Assembly (NCBI GenBank): GCA_948474755.1
Contig: CAOLHI010000146.1
Location: 434,001-498,000, forward strand
Length of the DNA stretch: 64,000 bases
Origin: Ctenosaura bakeri
Lineage: Eukaryota; Chordata; Lepidosauria; Squamata; Iguanidae
Direction of reading: 5' to 3'
Under the pieces are notes generated by a model. It made no database searches, was not told the origin of the DNA, and saw only the letters and a list, made by a program, of their open reading frames with translations. Below, piece by piece: positions 1-11,190 of this stretch; within the stretch, counting starts at the first letter, position 1; every line of letters starts with the position of its first letter. The position numbers and the translations under genes were made by a program.

Positions 1-557
1 GGGGTGTGATTCCAGCAGCTGTAGACTTGAAATTGTCTCAGAGTCACACAGTTGCTCAATAATGATGTAGCCAAATTCTATATACTGCATTGTATTTTGC
101 ATTGCTTTTGGTTATTTTTGACTTGTCTAATTTACTGAACCCACAACCATACAAGCTGGGTTAACTTTCTTCTCTCCTTTTCATGTATTAGCCAAAAAAG
201 AGGCAGGGGGTAGGGAGAAGAAGAGCAATGAAATATCCAATTCCATACCCTTCAAGCTGCACTAATTCCTTTGGCATCCTATTGTAATTTTTGTCTGTCA
301 CATCAGAAGCCTTGTGAATACCTTTGCCTGGATACGCGTGATACGTCATGAAGAGAAAGAACAATGCTAAAATGTTAACACTACAGTTAGAATGCACTAT
401 TCACAAGTGTAAAAATGTCAAACAACACAATCTACATGCTTCCACATTCATGTTTAATGCATCTAAAAATAGTAATGCTGCCAATGCTAAAAGGATTTGA
501 AGCAGTTATTTTGTCAGGAGTATATGAATTGGCTTAGATGCTGAATGCAACATATGC
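1..557. other. AT-rich intergenic DNA, nothing recognised
   Basis: I see no splice-flanked coding frame, RNA gene or clear repeat here. The 69-codon minus-strand frame at 188-397 has no recognisable domain and is the size expected by chance in AT-rich DNA. Confidence 0.5.
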
Positions 558-1088
558 ATGAATGACTATATCCATTAATTCCAGAAGAGTAGTCTTCTTA
601 ATCGTTAGCAGCAAAAAGATAAAGAGTCATGTGGCCTTTGAGACTAACTGGTGTACAATGTCAATTAATCTGGCCTGTTTTGTTGCCTCTGCTGTATTCT
701 CTTCTGCTCTACTTTTTCCTCCTCTGTTAAGGTTTAAATTGTAGGCTCCATTGGGCAGAGACACATTATTGTTCATTTCAATTGATGATGTGTTTCATCC
801 ATTAATTCCAGAAAAGTGTTAGACTTTGTTTGTGGGTTTTTGTTTTGTTTTTTGTTAATTTCTTTTTTTTACAAAGCTTGCCTGCTTTTTTTCCTTCTCA
901 AAGAGATAGCTATGTTAGTCTTTTTCAGCCAAAATGGGTGGTGGGAAGGAATGGGGAGGGAATTTGGCAGCATCTTTGAGACTGATTTATTTTAGCATGA
1001 GCTTTCATAGAAATCAATGTACAGAAGCACCTGAAGTATATTGATACCCGCAAAAGCTCATGTTAAAATAAATCAATTAGTCTCAAAG
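558..1088. repeat. Interspersed repeat with inverted arms, unclassified
   Basis: The string ccattaattccagaa occurs at about 572 and again at about 799, each followed by related sequence, so two pieces of one family are present. The second piece has inverted arms. The left arm (974-1005) begins ctttgagactgattta and ends catgagcttt. The right arm (1053-1088) is its reverse complement with a 4-bp indel. The wording around 'catgagcttt' resembles a family common in reptile genomes, but I cannot name its class. Confidence 0.5.
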
Positions 1089-1730
1089 GTGGTCCTAGAT
1101 TTTTTTTTCTGTGCATATTTTCCTTTCCTTTCCTCCCCCCCCCAACTTCTCAGTAACATATATCTCTGATATGCACATTTATGGCCTTCCATAGGTTCAG
1201 GCCAAAGAACCATGAATGTAATGAAAATAGCTGCTAATGCAGTGTGGCAAAACTCAAGTTACAACTTGCAGAATTCCTCAGTCACCATTTTCAAGCTCTT
1301 AGTCTTCCAAGCGCATGCACCGCAACAGTTTGTGGAGCCCCACAACGGGGCTTACACCCACCTGGTGTCCTTCATATGTTTGGAACTATGTCTCCTATCA
1401 ACCACAACCAAAATGGCTAGTGATCAAGAATGATAAGAGTAGTAGTCCAAAACAATGGAGGACATCAGATTGAGGGGCGGCTGTTTTAACAGCTCTCATG
1501 TGGGGCAATTTCTTGGGATTTGATTTTTTTGTACTGAAATCTAGAGACCATCAAGTTAGGTGGTTTTAGAGGGGAACAAAGTTGTTGAAACATTTTATGT
1601 GACATTGAGTTTACCATTATCAAAGTAACAGCACTTTAACAAAAACTGTTGTGTGCCTTCATGATGTTTCTGATTTATGACATCCCTAAGCTTTTTTTTT
1701 TTTGAAAAAAATTACTTCTGCTCACTTCCT
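1089..1730. other. Unannotated intergenic stretch
   Basis: This holds short homopolymer runs (T near 1,100 and 1,690, C near 1,134). A 73-codon frame at 1,212-1,433 has no recognisable family, no splice context and no codon bias that stands out. I see no gene. Confidence 0.4.
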
Positions 1731-1924
1731 GTTGTTATTGGGCTTTCCTGGCAAGATTTGTTTTTGTTTTTTTCCTGGGGGGAGTTGCCTTTGCCTTCCT
1801 CTGAGGCTGAGAAAGTATGACTTGCCCAGGTTCACCCAGTGGGTTACATGGCTGAGCAGGGATTCAAACCTTCATCTCCAGAGTGGTAATCCAGTGCTCA
1901 AAACACTGCAGTATGTTGGCTCTC
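1731..1924 (-). repeat. tRNA-derived SINE (squamate type)
   Basis: Read on the minus strand, it starts gagagccaacatactgcagt, has a Pol III B-box-like ggtttgaatccc, then 'cccactgggtgaacctgggc', then a body ending in 'cttgccaggaaag'. The head is at 1,924 and the tail at 1,731. The tail is shortened and contains T-rich insertions. At least ten further copies lie in this window. Confidence 0.88.
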
Positions 1925-2577
1925 TACTTTTAAAAAATGAAACATCATTATTTTAGCTCTATTTTTGCAATATCTGAGCTCCTCTTAACAGGCTGCAGGT
2001 GCTATTTTCTCTCAGAAAATACTGCTCGTTGCGACTTTACACTCGTGGCAACTGAGTGGAACTCTGCTGCTGTCTACTGCAATGAAAAGACGTATTTTTA
2101 TTTTAATAGGAATTATGCCACTACTACCACAATCAATGATAAGCACTGCCTCTCCCCTCCAAAAAAAACAAAAACAAAAAAACAAAAAACCAACAACTTT
2201 GAATAATTTCATCCATCCTTCAAACAAAAACATGCTCTCCCATGCACTCTCCAAATTGTAACATGTGGATGGGGTGGTGAATTATGTGGTATTTTTTCAC
2301 TTATTCCTAAATATTGTTGTGTTTCTTATTCAGCACAAAATGGAACACCAGCTTTCACTGGCAGAAGATAACTTTGGTATCTAAAATGATTCAGCTTTCC
2401 ATAAGTAGTAGCAGTAGGAATAATAGACATGTGAATCTATTTTAATATATGAAAGTATATAAGTATTAATAATGTAACCTGAGTTTTAAAATCTTAATGC
2501 TTCTCATCTCTTCCTAAAGTTAATATCTAAGAACATAACATAATTTGATGAGGACAGTAAGAGGACATTCTTGGTGG
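1925..2577. other. Unannotated intergenic stretch
   Basis: AT-rich with an A-rich run at 2,160-2,190. The frames at 1,937-2,206 (plus) and 2,012-2,254 (minus) overlap in opposite directions and match nothing known. I see no gene. Confidence 0.4.
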
Positions 2578-2712
2578 CTGCTCCTAGGTTGCAGAATTTT
2601 CTTTCACAAGTGGTGAGACTGGCCCCCTCCCTGCTCTCCTTCTGCCAGCAAGGATAGGCCTTATTTAAACAGGCATTTGATGAATGGCTCTTTGCGCAAA
2701 AGGGTTTCATAA
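2578..2712 (+). repeat. L2-like LINE fragment, reverse transcriptase C-terminus
   Basis: A plus-strand frame at about 2,590-2,650 reads VVRLAPSLLSFCQQ, and a shifted frame follows with an 'FKQAFDEW'-like end. This is the C-terminal 'WNxLPxxVRxAPSLxSF' block typical of L2-type LINE proteins. The fragment is short and frameshifted, so it is dead. The clade is inferred from the motif and from better copies at 7,620-8,060 and 53,285-53,713. Confidence 0.6.
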
Positions 2713-4145
2713 CGTGAGAGGCTATACTTTATTCTAATGTTTTAAAGAATAAAGGTGCCATTTTAAATTGTAGCATTTTAAAATAGTAACTTATTTAATT
2801 GGTTTTTAACCTTTCTATCATCAGACTTCCAGCTATACTTTCTTTTAATCGATACTGTAGGCTGTATTGGGTCCCATGTTGTGAGAAAAGCAGGATAGTG
2901 AAGAAATAAATAAGTCATGATGGTATGAACAAACTGCACACCAATGCTATATACATATGAAGGTTTTCCTCTCATTTTTTCATTTGTACTGCTACCCATT
3001 GCCATGTCAATCACTTGGGCACTAAGTGAAGTGTACAGCTATTCTACTAATTATGCTAAAGTTTGTATGTAAACATAATTTTGTATATTAGGAAGTTATA
3101 AGTAGAAGGCCTTTTGACTATGGAATTTACAACAGATTTTCAGGGTCGCAACTTCTAGCAGTATTTATTATTATTTTTAGTCTGATTTGAAATATTTATC
3201 TTTTCATTTTGCTATACTTCAACATACATTTTTGATCACGCAGCTTGCCAGCAGAGTAGCAAAAGCCTTCATACTGCACATTTTCCTTGGACACACACTG
3301 GGACTTGGCACGTTACCCTGTTATGTTCAAAGCAGGGCTATGCCCTACTCTTCTGACTTTTTCTATATATTTTTTGTGACCACTGTTCATAGCACACATT
3401 GATTAATTGCAAGAAGCAATTTACCTGAATGCAGTGAGGAGTGGAAGCAAAGGTTGTTTGGAGCTATATCTGGAGGGCACAAAGCTCATTCAAAGAGCAC
3501 AAGAGTCATGCACAGAATATCCCTGATGATTTGCAGAGGCCCAATCTCCCATTTCAACAATGGAAAGATACCTAAAGCATATCCTCCAACTGTCCCAATG
3601 TGGTATGGACAATCCCAACTAATATGCTTTGACCTGCTCTTTTCAGCTGCTTTTAAAATATCCCAATTCTGTCTCCTTCCCCAACTTTCCCTCTTTTTCC
3701 TCAGCTTACTGCAGTTGCTGCACATCGAAAGTATAAGGAGGGAGAAGAGAAGAGAGGGCAGAATCTTACCTTTCCCAGTAGGCTCAGGCAAAATAAAGCT
3801 CTGCAGCATTTCCTAACCTGTGCGTTCTTCCTCATTAATAAGCTTTACCATTTTGATCACACACTGATGTTGCTTGGATGCATTTGTCTCTGTTTTCATT
3901 TGTGAAATGTTGGAGTGTATGTAACGGCTTTATGAAAACAAGTCTTAGCATTATTTATTTATTTACATTGAGCTCTACTCCTCTATGTGGCTGTGTGTGT
4001 GTATGTGTTAAAGCAGAAGCATCTTCCTGTTGGTTTAAAGTAACCACATTTTATTATTTAAGTTATATTTTTTAAACAAACCAAAGCTAAACTGTGTTTT
4101 GTACATTACTTCTTTATTGAGATAAGACCATAAAGCCAAATTTGG
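2713..4145. other. Intergenic stretch, weak repeat traces
   Basis: I see no gene. The segment at about 3,570-3,620 ('catatcctccaactgtccca') resembles a dispersed lizard repeat, but I cannot classify it. Two overlapping opposite-strand frames (3,454-3,816 and 3,486-3,809) have no recognisable domain and look like chance. Confidence 0.35.
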
Positions 4146-4932
4146 AAAGACAGTGCTATTTAACATCTTTATAAATGACTTAGATGATGTAATAGAGAAC
4201 ATGCTTATCCTATTTGCAGATTACACCAAATTAAGAGGGGTAGCTAACAGCCCAGAGGAAAGGATCAGAATTCAAAATGACCTTAACAGATTAAAGAACT
4301 AGGCCAAACTAACAAAATTAATTCCAACAGGGAGAAATGTAAGCTATTACACTTTGGCAGAAAAAATACACAGACATAGAATGAGTGACACCTAGCTTGA
4401 CCACAGTACATATGAAAGAGATGTAGGAGTTTTAAGGCCAATGTTGATTGCTGGCTGCATCAATAGGAATGTAGTGTCTAGGGCCCTTTTCGCACCTCAC
4501 CTTCGTTGCGGCAGTGGGGAGCGGTGCTCATGCGAGCAGTAGTTTGTGCGAGCCACTCACGGCAGCCCTTCTGTCTCCCGCAGCTGTTTGCCAGTTGCGC
4601 GACCGTCACACTAGTGCCCCACCCCTTCCTTTCGCAGCGCAGCCTGGGAGCTGTAGGCTGTGCTGGGGGAGGAAGCGCGACCAGGCCGGCTTGTTCAGTG
4701 CACTGCACACAGGTAAGTGCACAAGGGCCCCACGAGCATTGCGCGACCACACAATATTTTTGGCTTAGAGCCAAAAATAAAAAAATGTGCGTGCGGCCTG
4801 CTTTAGGCTCGTGAGTGTCACTTGAGTGTCACGTGAGTGGGAGTGCAACGCTCAAGGGGCCCTTGTGCAAAAAAAAACTGTGTGTGAAAAGGGCCTAGGT
4901 CAAGGGAAGTAATAGTACCACTCTACTCTGCT
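4146..4932 (+). repeat. CR1 LINE ORF2 fragment, split by a MITE
   Basis: At 4,146-4,230 the plus strand encodes LFNIFINDLDD and later ILFADYTKLRG, the reverse transcriptase block around the catalytic F/YADD motif (here FADY). It continues towards 'gcatcaataggaatgtagtg', which matches the better copy at 19,070. A MITE interrupts it at 4,482-4,895 and CR1 resumes at 4,899 ('gtcaagggaagtaatagta'). Stops and shifts make it non-functional. Confidence 0.82.
4482..4895. mobile_element. Nonautonomous DNA transposon (Harbinger-like MITE) inside CR1
   Basis: The terminal inverted repeats are ggcccttttcgcac (left) and, reverse-complemented, ggcccttttcacac (right), matching at 13 of 14 positions. TAG flanks both sides (4,479-4,481 and 4,896-4,898) as a 3-bp target duplication. 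Removing the element and one TAG restores the CR1 sequence seen in other copies. The inside is GC- and CpG-rich and contains an imperfect hairpin (tttttggcttagagccaaaa at about 4,757). A 3-bp target site and GGC-type ends suggest PIF/Harbinger; that is an inference. Open frames inside (4,478-4,814) are chance. Confidence 0.82.
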
Positions 4933-5512
4933 TTGTTTTGTTTCGTTGCTTTGAAAAGTTTAGGCTAACCAAGCGTTTATTAGCAGTGATCTTAATGGAT
5001 TGCAAATAACTCTGCATTATGCCAACAATGAACATAAATCAAATCATGGCAAAAGGTACAAATTATGAGACTTCTATGTCATAAATCAGTGGCTGAGATT
5101 GGCACGTAGACAAAGCAATCTGAATAAGAGTCAGGTTTCCACTCACCCTCACAAGATGACCTAATGAAATAGTCCACGCTGCCTGTCTTCTGCTTACTAT
5201 ATGTACCTGAACTGGAAAGAGGGCTTGGGTCCAAGTTTGCTCTTGCACAACTGGAAGGCACTTCAGTTCATAGAAAGTGTCCTTGATTTTGTAAACCCAA
5301 CCATCATTAGTTGTACCTCCTGAATCATTCTGGAGCATTCTGCAAACCTTCAGGAGCAACTTTCAAGAGGGAATAAGGAGAAATTGCACTGTGGAAGAAG
5401 GGTTTGCATAGCCTGTTAGATGAATCCAATTCCACTTGTGCTTCTTTGGATAGAGCTCCTTTGTTTCTGCTCCCTACTTTTTTCAGCAAGTATGCTTTCC
5501 AACTTTCCTATG
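4933..5512. other. Unannotated intergenic stretch
   Basis: I see no gene. Minus-strand frames at 5,063-5,359 and 5,079-5,261 overlap each other and match no family I know. Confidence 0.35.
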
Positions 5513-5741
5513 CAGTGGCCTTGGTATCTGCTACAGTTTGCTTCCAGGACCCCCACATATACCAATATTTGTGGATGCTCAAGTCCCCTTATGTGCAGTG
5601 GAGTAGTAAAATGGCATCTCTTACATAAAATGGCAAAATCAAACTTTGCTTTTTGGAATTTATTTATTTATTTGGAATATTTTCAAGCCATGGTTGGTTG
5701 AATCCATGGATAGAGAATCCATGGATATGGAGGCTCAACTG
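5513..5741. mobile_element. Tigger/pogo-like nonautonomous element
   Basis: The left end reads cagtggccttggtatctgc, followed by 'ttccaggacccccacatata' and 'tggatgctcaagtcccctta'. The right end reads 'ggatatggaggctcaactg', the reverse complement of the left end with small changes. This layout is characteristic of TcMar-Tigger nonautonomous elements. The TA flanks have mutated (TG left, CA right), so the copy is old. Confidence 0.72.
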
Positions 5742-6117
5742 CATTGTCCTCTTCATAATTTTCTATCCTGTTCAGTTAAATAACAAACAAGTTGATTCTG
5801 GCTTTCAATACAGGAAAAAAACAAAAAGAGAGGTACGTTTTCTACAAATAAGTAGCTGTGGCCACAAACAAGGGATCTGACCTTATTTTCAAACAATTTC
5901 TTACTTATTTTTTTATTATAAGGAGAATAGATTTAAAGATAGGAATTTAGTTAGAGAGGAAGTGATGAGATTTAAAACAGAATTAAAAGTTTGAGAAAAT
6001 TTGGAAGAAACCTTTTGTTGTTGTTTTGCTACTTTTTTTCTTGTCTTTTGTCTTAGATCTAAATTGACTCTTAATTTAGGGTGATTTTTCTTTTTTCTTT
6101 CTATATATATATACACC
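5742..6117. other. AT-rich stretch, nothing recognised
   Basis: No gene is visible. Lysine-rich or tyrosine-rich frames here reflect A/T runs, including an AT dinucleotide run near 6,103. Confidence 0.4.
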
Positions 6118-6119
6118 TA

Positions 6120-6515
6120 CAGCCAGCCCTCCACATTTGCTGGTTTCACTTTTGCACATTTGATCATTCACAGATTATTTACTGTCACTTCTGCTGCCTC
6201 CCTATGCCATTTTTAACAGGGACTGCAAGCCTCACGAGACTGAGAAACTATGAACGAGGCTTGTAGGTCTCTATTAAAAATGCCGTGGGGAAGCAGTAGA
6301 GGTGACAGTGAGCTCCACCAGCCACCCACTTCTGCGTTGTGAAGGAATCCTGATGCCTCAAAGGAATCCATGGTGGGTTGAATATAGTGATCATACCGTG
6401 TGTGTGTGTGTGTGTGTGTGAAATATGGTTTTAGAGGGCCTAGAGTTATTCACGGTTTTTCCACATTCATGGGGGTCCTGTGCCCCTAACCCTAGCGAAT
6501 GTGGAGGGATGACTG
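6120..6515. mobile_element. Tigger/pogo-like nonautonomous element with TA duplication
   Basis: The left end is cagccagccctccacatttg and the right end, reverse-complemented, is cagtcatccctccacattcg. TA flanks both sides (6,118-6,119 and 6,516-6,517), as expected for a mariner-superfamily insertion. A (TG)n microsatellite lies inside at 6,398-6,421. No transposase frame is present. Confidence 0.85.
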
Positions 6516-7234
6516 TATATATAACATGTGTAGAATATATGTTTTTTATGTTTTGTGTTATATGTATTTATTATACATCACATTATATTTATTTATTAAG
6601 ATTTTAAAAAACAATTTCTTCTTGGAAGATTGTTCTGTTAAAAACCATAACAATCACAATGTGTATGTGGTCTTTATTTTGTGCAGATTACACTTGATCA
6701 ACCATTGGTTCCTAAGGTCTTGTTTACCTACAAGATTGTTTGATTGTCATATCCTGTAGTGTGAGGCCATCCAAGTTTGGTTTGTGTTTTTTTTTTAAGG
6801 TTTTGCCATTATTTCTCTTATGAAATAAATGTTTCCCAAAACACTGACTGTAACTATGCTTGTACTGCAAAGTATGATAGTCAATAGCACAGAATAGTAA
6901 CTTATCTTTAAAACCTTTGTGTGACCCTTACTGTAGGACACTCATGACAGGCATGAAAGACTGCCACTTTACAGGCTGACAATTTCTATTGTCAGACATA
7001 TGATACACATATGGACTGAGCACATGAGCAGGCACTGCAACTGCATCTACCTGCCATAATCTCTCCACTTCTGCACACGTCAACACATTCTTTTGGTACT
7101 GTGCATTCAACATGAATTTACATGACTGCTCTACTTTTGTGGACAATGAGAAAGAAATCCTACATTATCAATGTAACTATCCATCCATCCATCACCTGAC
7201 ATTAGTCAAAAAGATAATCAAAGAAGAGACAAAT
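6516..7234. other. AT-rich intergenic stretch
   Basis: I see no gene, structural RNA or clear repeat. Short frames at 6,499-6,759 and 6,928-7,146 are not recognised. Confidence 0.35.
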
Positions 7235-8060
7235 AATTAGTTTATTTATATCCTGTCTTTCTCCCAGGTTGGGACTCAAGGCAGCTTACAAAAAGACAGA
7301 ATATAATAAAATACTTACAGTTAAAAACCATACAAAATCAAGACTGAAAGAGTAATAACAAGAAATTAAAACAAATGAGCATCTTACTTTAAACAGATAA
7401 CAAAAAATTGTTCTTGCTGTTGTTGCTGCATGCCTTCAAGTTGTTATGGTGACCCTAAGATCAACCTATCATGAGGTTTTCTTGGGCTGAGAGTGTATGA
7501 TGTATCCAAGATCACCCAGTGAGTTTCCATGGCTCAGCAGGGAATCAAACTCTTGTCTACAGGGTCATAGTCCAACGCACAAACCACTACACTGTGCTGG
7601 CTCTCAGTACAGCACCATAAAAGCCATTTTTGTTAAAATCAGTTTCTAAAAGCATGCTGGAAAAGTCTTAACCCATCCCTGGAGGAAAACAAAGAGCCAT
7701 ACTAACTTCCCCAGCGAGGGAGTTCCAAAGTAGAGGAGAACCACAGAGAAGGCCTTCTCCTATGTTCGCTATAGCCATGACTATGAAGGAACTGGGATTG
7801 AAAGAAGTGCCTCTTGTGCAGATCTTAGAGCTTGAGTAGGTTCACATGGGAAAATACAGCCCTTCAAATAGGCTGGACCCAAGCCATATAGGGCGGTATA
7901 AGTCAAAAGCAGGACTTTGAGTCGTGCCTGGAAACAAATTGGTACTCAGCGATGCTGTTGTAACAAGAGAATTTGGAGCTTCCTGTAACCAATACCCATT
8001 AGTAATCTGGCTGCAGCTCTTTGGACCAATGGACATTTTTTAACACTATGACAATGAAGC
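7235..8060 (-). repeat. L2 LINE 3' part, interrupted by a SINE
   Basis: On the minus strand, 7,850-7,960 encodes a reverse transcriptase C-terminal stretch (ICFQARLKVLLLTYTALYGL, then GPAYL), typical of L2. Further on, near 7,730, it encodes LLWNSLAGEV. The 3' untranslated part lies at 7,235-7,380, where the minus strand carries the 'ctgccttgagtcccaacctg' and 'ggatataaataaa' type end. A tRNA-derived SINE (7,411-7,605) has inserted between coding and 3' parts. No intact frame remains. Confidence 0.72.
7411..7605 (-). repeat. tRNA-derived SINE inserted in L2
   Basis: The minus strand begins gagagccagcacagtgtagt, with a B-box-like 'gagtttgattccc' and the shared body ('catgataggttgatcttagg'). 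It ends in GCA/ACA trinucleotide repeats, the usual tail of this family. Confidence 0.9.
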
Positions 8061-9764
8061 TCTATAGTCACAGTTATATCTGGTGATGCCACCCTTGAAT
8101 AACACTACTTTTGCAGCCTGGCAACATCCTGACTGAAGTGTTTCCAAGGTGCTGCAGACCAGGGCATTGGGCAATGATACCTGCAGTGTTGTCCCATTAA
8201 GAGCAGGCAGTTCAAGAGGGACTTAGCAGAGTTCTGCCACAATGGTTTGTCTCAATACACCTCACCGAAGTGCAGGCATCATTCTCAGTGCACCAATCTG
8301 CAGTGCTTCGGAAACTCTTTGGTCAGCATCCTGCCAGGCTAAAAAGATCGTTTTTAAGGGTCATGTCCAGTTGTTCATGACCAAAGACGTGAGATTGTTA
8401 TGAGATCGTATGTCTAGCTTATGATCTCATAACTAATGAACAGAATGCCAGCCACTATCAGAAGAAGAGAGGCCATTGCTCAAGGCCAGCCTACATAGCA
8501 ATAGCTCAGGCATGTGAGAGATTAGATAAGGATGGTGGATGAGAAAGACTGAGGTGAATGGCACCATGTTCAACTGCACAATATAAAAGTAGCATGTGTA
8601 GATCTGCAATATGTTTTGGTCCACAGCACACAGGACAGCTGTGAAAACACTGAGTATTATTTCACATCTGCCTTTCCGAAAGCAGAGTGGCATGATAGCA
8701 ACTGAGGGGATCTGAGGAGATTTCCCCATGCCAGTGAAGAGTGAAAGCAATATTTGAAGTCCCTTAGGGAGTTCTTTGGAATTCTGCAGAGAAATCACTT
8801 ATGCTGTTTATCATCCATGTTCATGTCACCAATGCTGGATGAAATACCATAGGGAAATAAATGAAGACATTAATTTCTATCTTACTGCACGCAATGTGAC
8901 AAATTCTTTGTGTTTTTTAATCAATGAAAAGAATACCTTGGATGATGGCATGTTTTATTTTTATTTATTTTTACTTTTCTTTTTTGTGATTTGAGTCATT
9001 TTTGGAAGTGCACATATAGTTGGAAAAGACTGTTTTTAGAAAAGGATCTGTGCTTTCTGGGTGTTTATATTCCCTTCAGGCACTAGCTAAAGTTACCCAA
9101 TTTAGTTTTCATAGACTTTTTTTTTGTCTAGTATATTAATTTGTAGCATTGCCCGGTTAAAAACCTATCATTGTTCTCTTTACTTTTGCTGTTTACCTAA
9201 CATGGAGCCTGTTTGTTTTCCTAACAAACCTAACATAGAACCTATATGTTTCAATTTAAGTCTGAGGAGAAATCCACATAACCACTCGATTTTTTTATTT
9301 TAAAAATTAAAAAAAAAAGGGGGGATCTCACTTTGAACCAGTAGCTGTAAATGTAATCTAAAACTTGCATATAAATTAATCTAATTAAATCTGTATTCAC
9401 CTCCTACACTTCCTTTTAAGTTTGGGACTAAATAAAGACTTTGTGACTACAACTTCAAGCCCTCACCCCAACTGACACTGTTTAACATCCAGCCCCATGA
9501 AGAATTCTGGAGAGCCTGCAACCTTGCTTGCTATTTTCAGTTTGTCCTAATAAAGGTACTAGCCTGCTTCAAATTTAGAAGCTTTTGTTATAGTGCAATA
9601 CAGAGCAATTCAGCTATAGCCAGATTAGTGGCTGGGAATCCTGTCCAAAAAAAAAAAAAGAGTGAACACCCGTGAAGGTTATACCTTTAAAGGGAGATTC
9701 TCTTTCTTCTTCAAAAGAAGAATTCAGCACAGGGCAGTAGTAGCAAGGACAAGAAATGGGAATA
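8061..9764. other. Intergenic stretch without recognised gene
   Basis: A small inverted repeat lies at 8,398-8,434 (gttatgagatcgta opposite ttatgatctcataac). The 121-codon minus-strand frame at 8,433-8,798 has no recognisable motif. A-rich runs occur at 9,308 and 9,648. The sequence just after 8,060 could be more degraded L2, but I cannot show it. Confidence 0.35.
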
Positions 9765-10232
9765 CAGTTGGCCCTCCACATTCACTAGGGTTGAGGCACA
9801 GGACCCCCGCAAAAGTGAAAAATTCACAAATATCAAAATTTGTGTGTCTCTTGGAAGGGAACTGAGGCACAAGTGGGGAGAATGGGCACCCAGGGTCTAA
9901 ACCAGGTCAGGGAAAGGAGACAGTTGGCATGGTGGTCCTGTACATCCTCTCTCTTGTTCATCTCCTTCCTTGGTGTATGGAAGACTTTGAGAGGAAACTT
10001 GTAATGCTGAGAAATCAGCCTTTAGCTGTCCTTAGCTGGCCAGGCAGTGGCTGGTGGAGGAAGAAGAGGAGTGGAGGTTAGTTTTTAAAGAGCCGTGTAG
10101 CCTGATTGGAGCCACCAAGAGAGACGGTCCCCTGAAAAAAAGCACCTGAGGTGGGCAGGGGGCAGGATTTGGAGAAACTTGCAAATAATCAAATCTGTGA
10201 ATGTCAAACACACAAATGTGGAAGACTGACTG
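9765..10232. mobile_element. Tigger/pogo-like nonautonomous element with TA duplication
   Basis: The left end is cagttggccctccacattca and the right end, reverse-complemented, is cagtcagtcttccacatttg. TA flanks both sides (9,763-9,764 and 10,233-10,234). Near the right end it contains caaataatcaaatctgtgaa, shared with the element at 54,887-55,342, so these are two members of one subfamily. No transposase frame is present. Confidence 0.83.
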
Positions 10233-10759
10233 TACTGTAACTGGGAACATCTAGGAACATGTCATGGTGTATGGATGACATGTGCCATGTGTTCAGGAAT
10301 AATGCAACAGCAATCACATGCAAAGTTTTCACCACCACCACCACAACAGACCTCTCAGCTTGGCAGATGAAAATTCTGTTTAGAAAATTACTCTTGCACA
10401 CTCCTTTTTTAATGCATAACACAAAAGCCATGTGAAAACTGTACCATTTAAATTGGATAACTTGTTGATTTGGAAAGTTGCCAGTAATGACTGATTCCTG
10501 TTTCAATGTCTGTGTTCATTCAAAACATTGTTGACAAATATTATGGAGGTCTTTCCAGGAAACAAGCATAACTTAAAGATTCATAGTCAGTACAATGTTT
10601 GCAGAAAGGATGTCTCTGGGTGTTTAAAGTTAACATGTTCCTGAGGTTTTAACTGGTATAGCTGTTTAGGCTATTTTGAACAGTCTGTATCAGTTCATCT
10701 GTGTAAATCATTTTTTTTTTTTTGGTTAAAGCTTCATTACCAAAAGAATTTTACTAGAG
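10233..10759. other. Intergenic stretch
   Basis: A short CCA/ACC run occurs at 10,330-10,345. The 100-codon minus frame at 10,204-10,506 overlaps the transposon end and contains a valine run encoded by that trinucleotide repeat, so it is not a gene. Confidence 0.4.
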
Positions 10760-11190
10760 AAGGGAATGTTAATAAGTAATGAAACAAAGAGCTCTGTCAC
10801 AGAGATTAAGTGCCCCTGTGTCTAAGTACAAAGTTCATGTAGCAAAGAGCAGCTGTTACTCTGCTCATAACCCTACAGCCGCCTTATAACCTCTGTTCAA
10901 AATCTGTCTGCCAGCTTTCCTGTTACTGTGCTGACTAGTGCAAGGTCCAACCAAGGTTCAAAGTTCACTGTCTGAAGTCTTGCTGGCTGTGTCCTTTGTG
11001 CAGATCTGACAATTTGCAGATAAGCCACCAACTGTTTCTTTTAAAAATTAGCACAAGCAATCCAACAGCTCCTGTTCTCAGATTCTCCCATTTAAGCTCT
11101 CAGTGCCCTTTTAGATGGAGTTGCCATTTATTAATTGTTGGGGTAACTCATTGAAGCCTCTGAAATGGTGCTGATTTGAGGCTGGGATGC
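10760..11190. other. Candidate conserved noncoding element (non-repeat)
   Basis: This stretch has balanced base composition, no simple repeats, no transposon signature and no long open frame, unlike its surroundings. It is rich in short motifs of enhancer type, for example ggttcaaagttcact (nuclear-receptor-like half sites) and cagataagccacc (GATA-like). The interpretation as a conserved enhancer is inference only. Confidence 0.22.

Noticed and set aside
10204..10506. 100-codon minus-strand open frame
   Set aside because: It overlaps a Tigger-like end and contains a Val run from a trinucleotide repeat.
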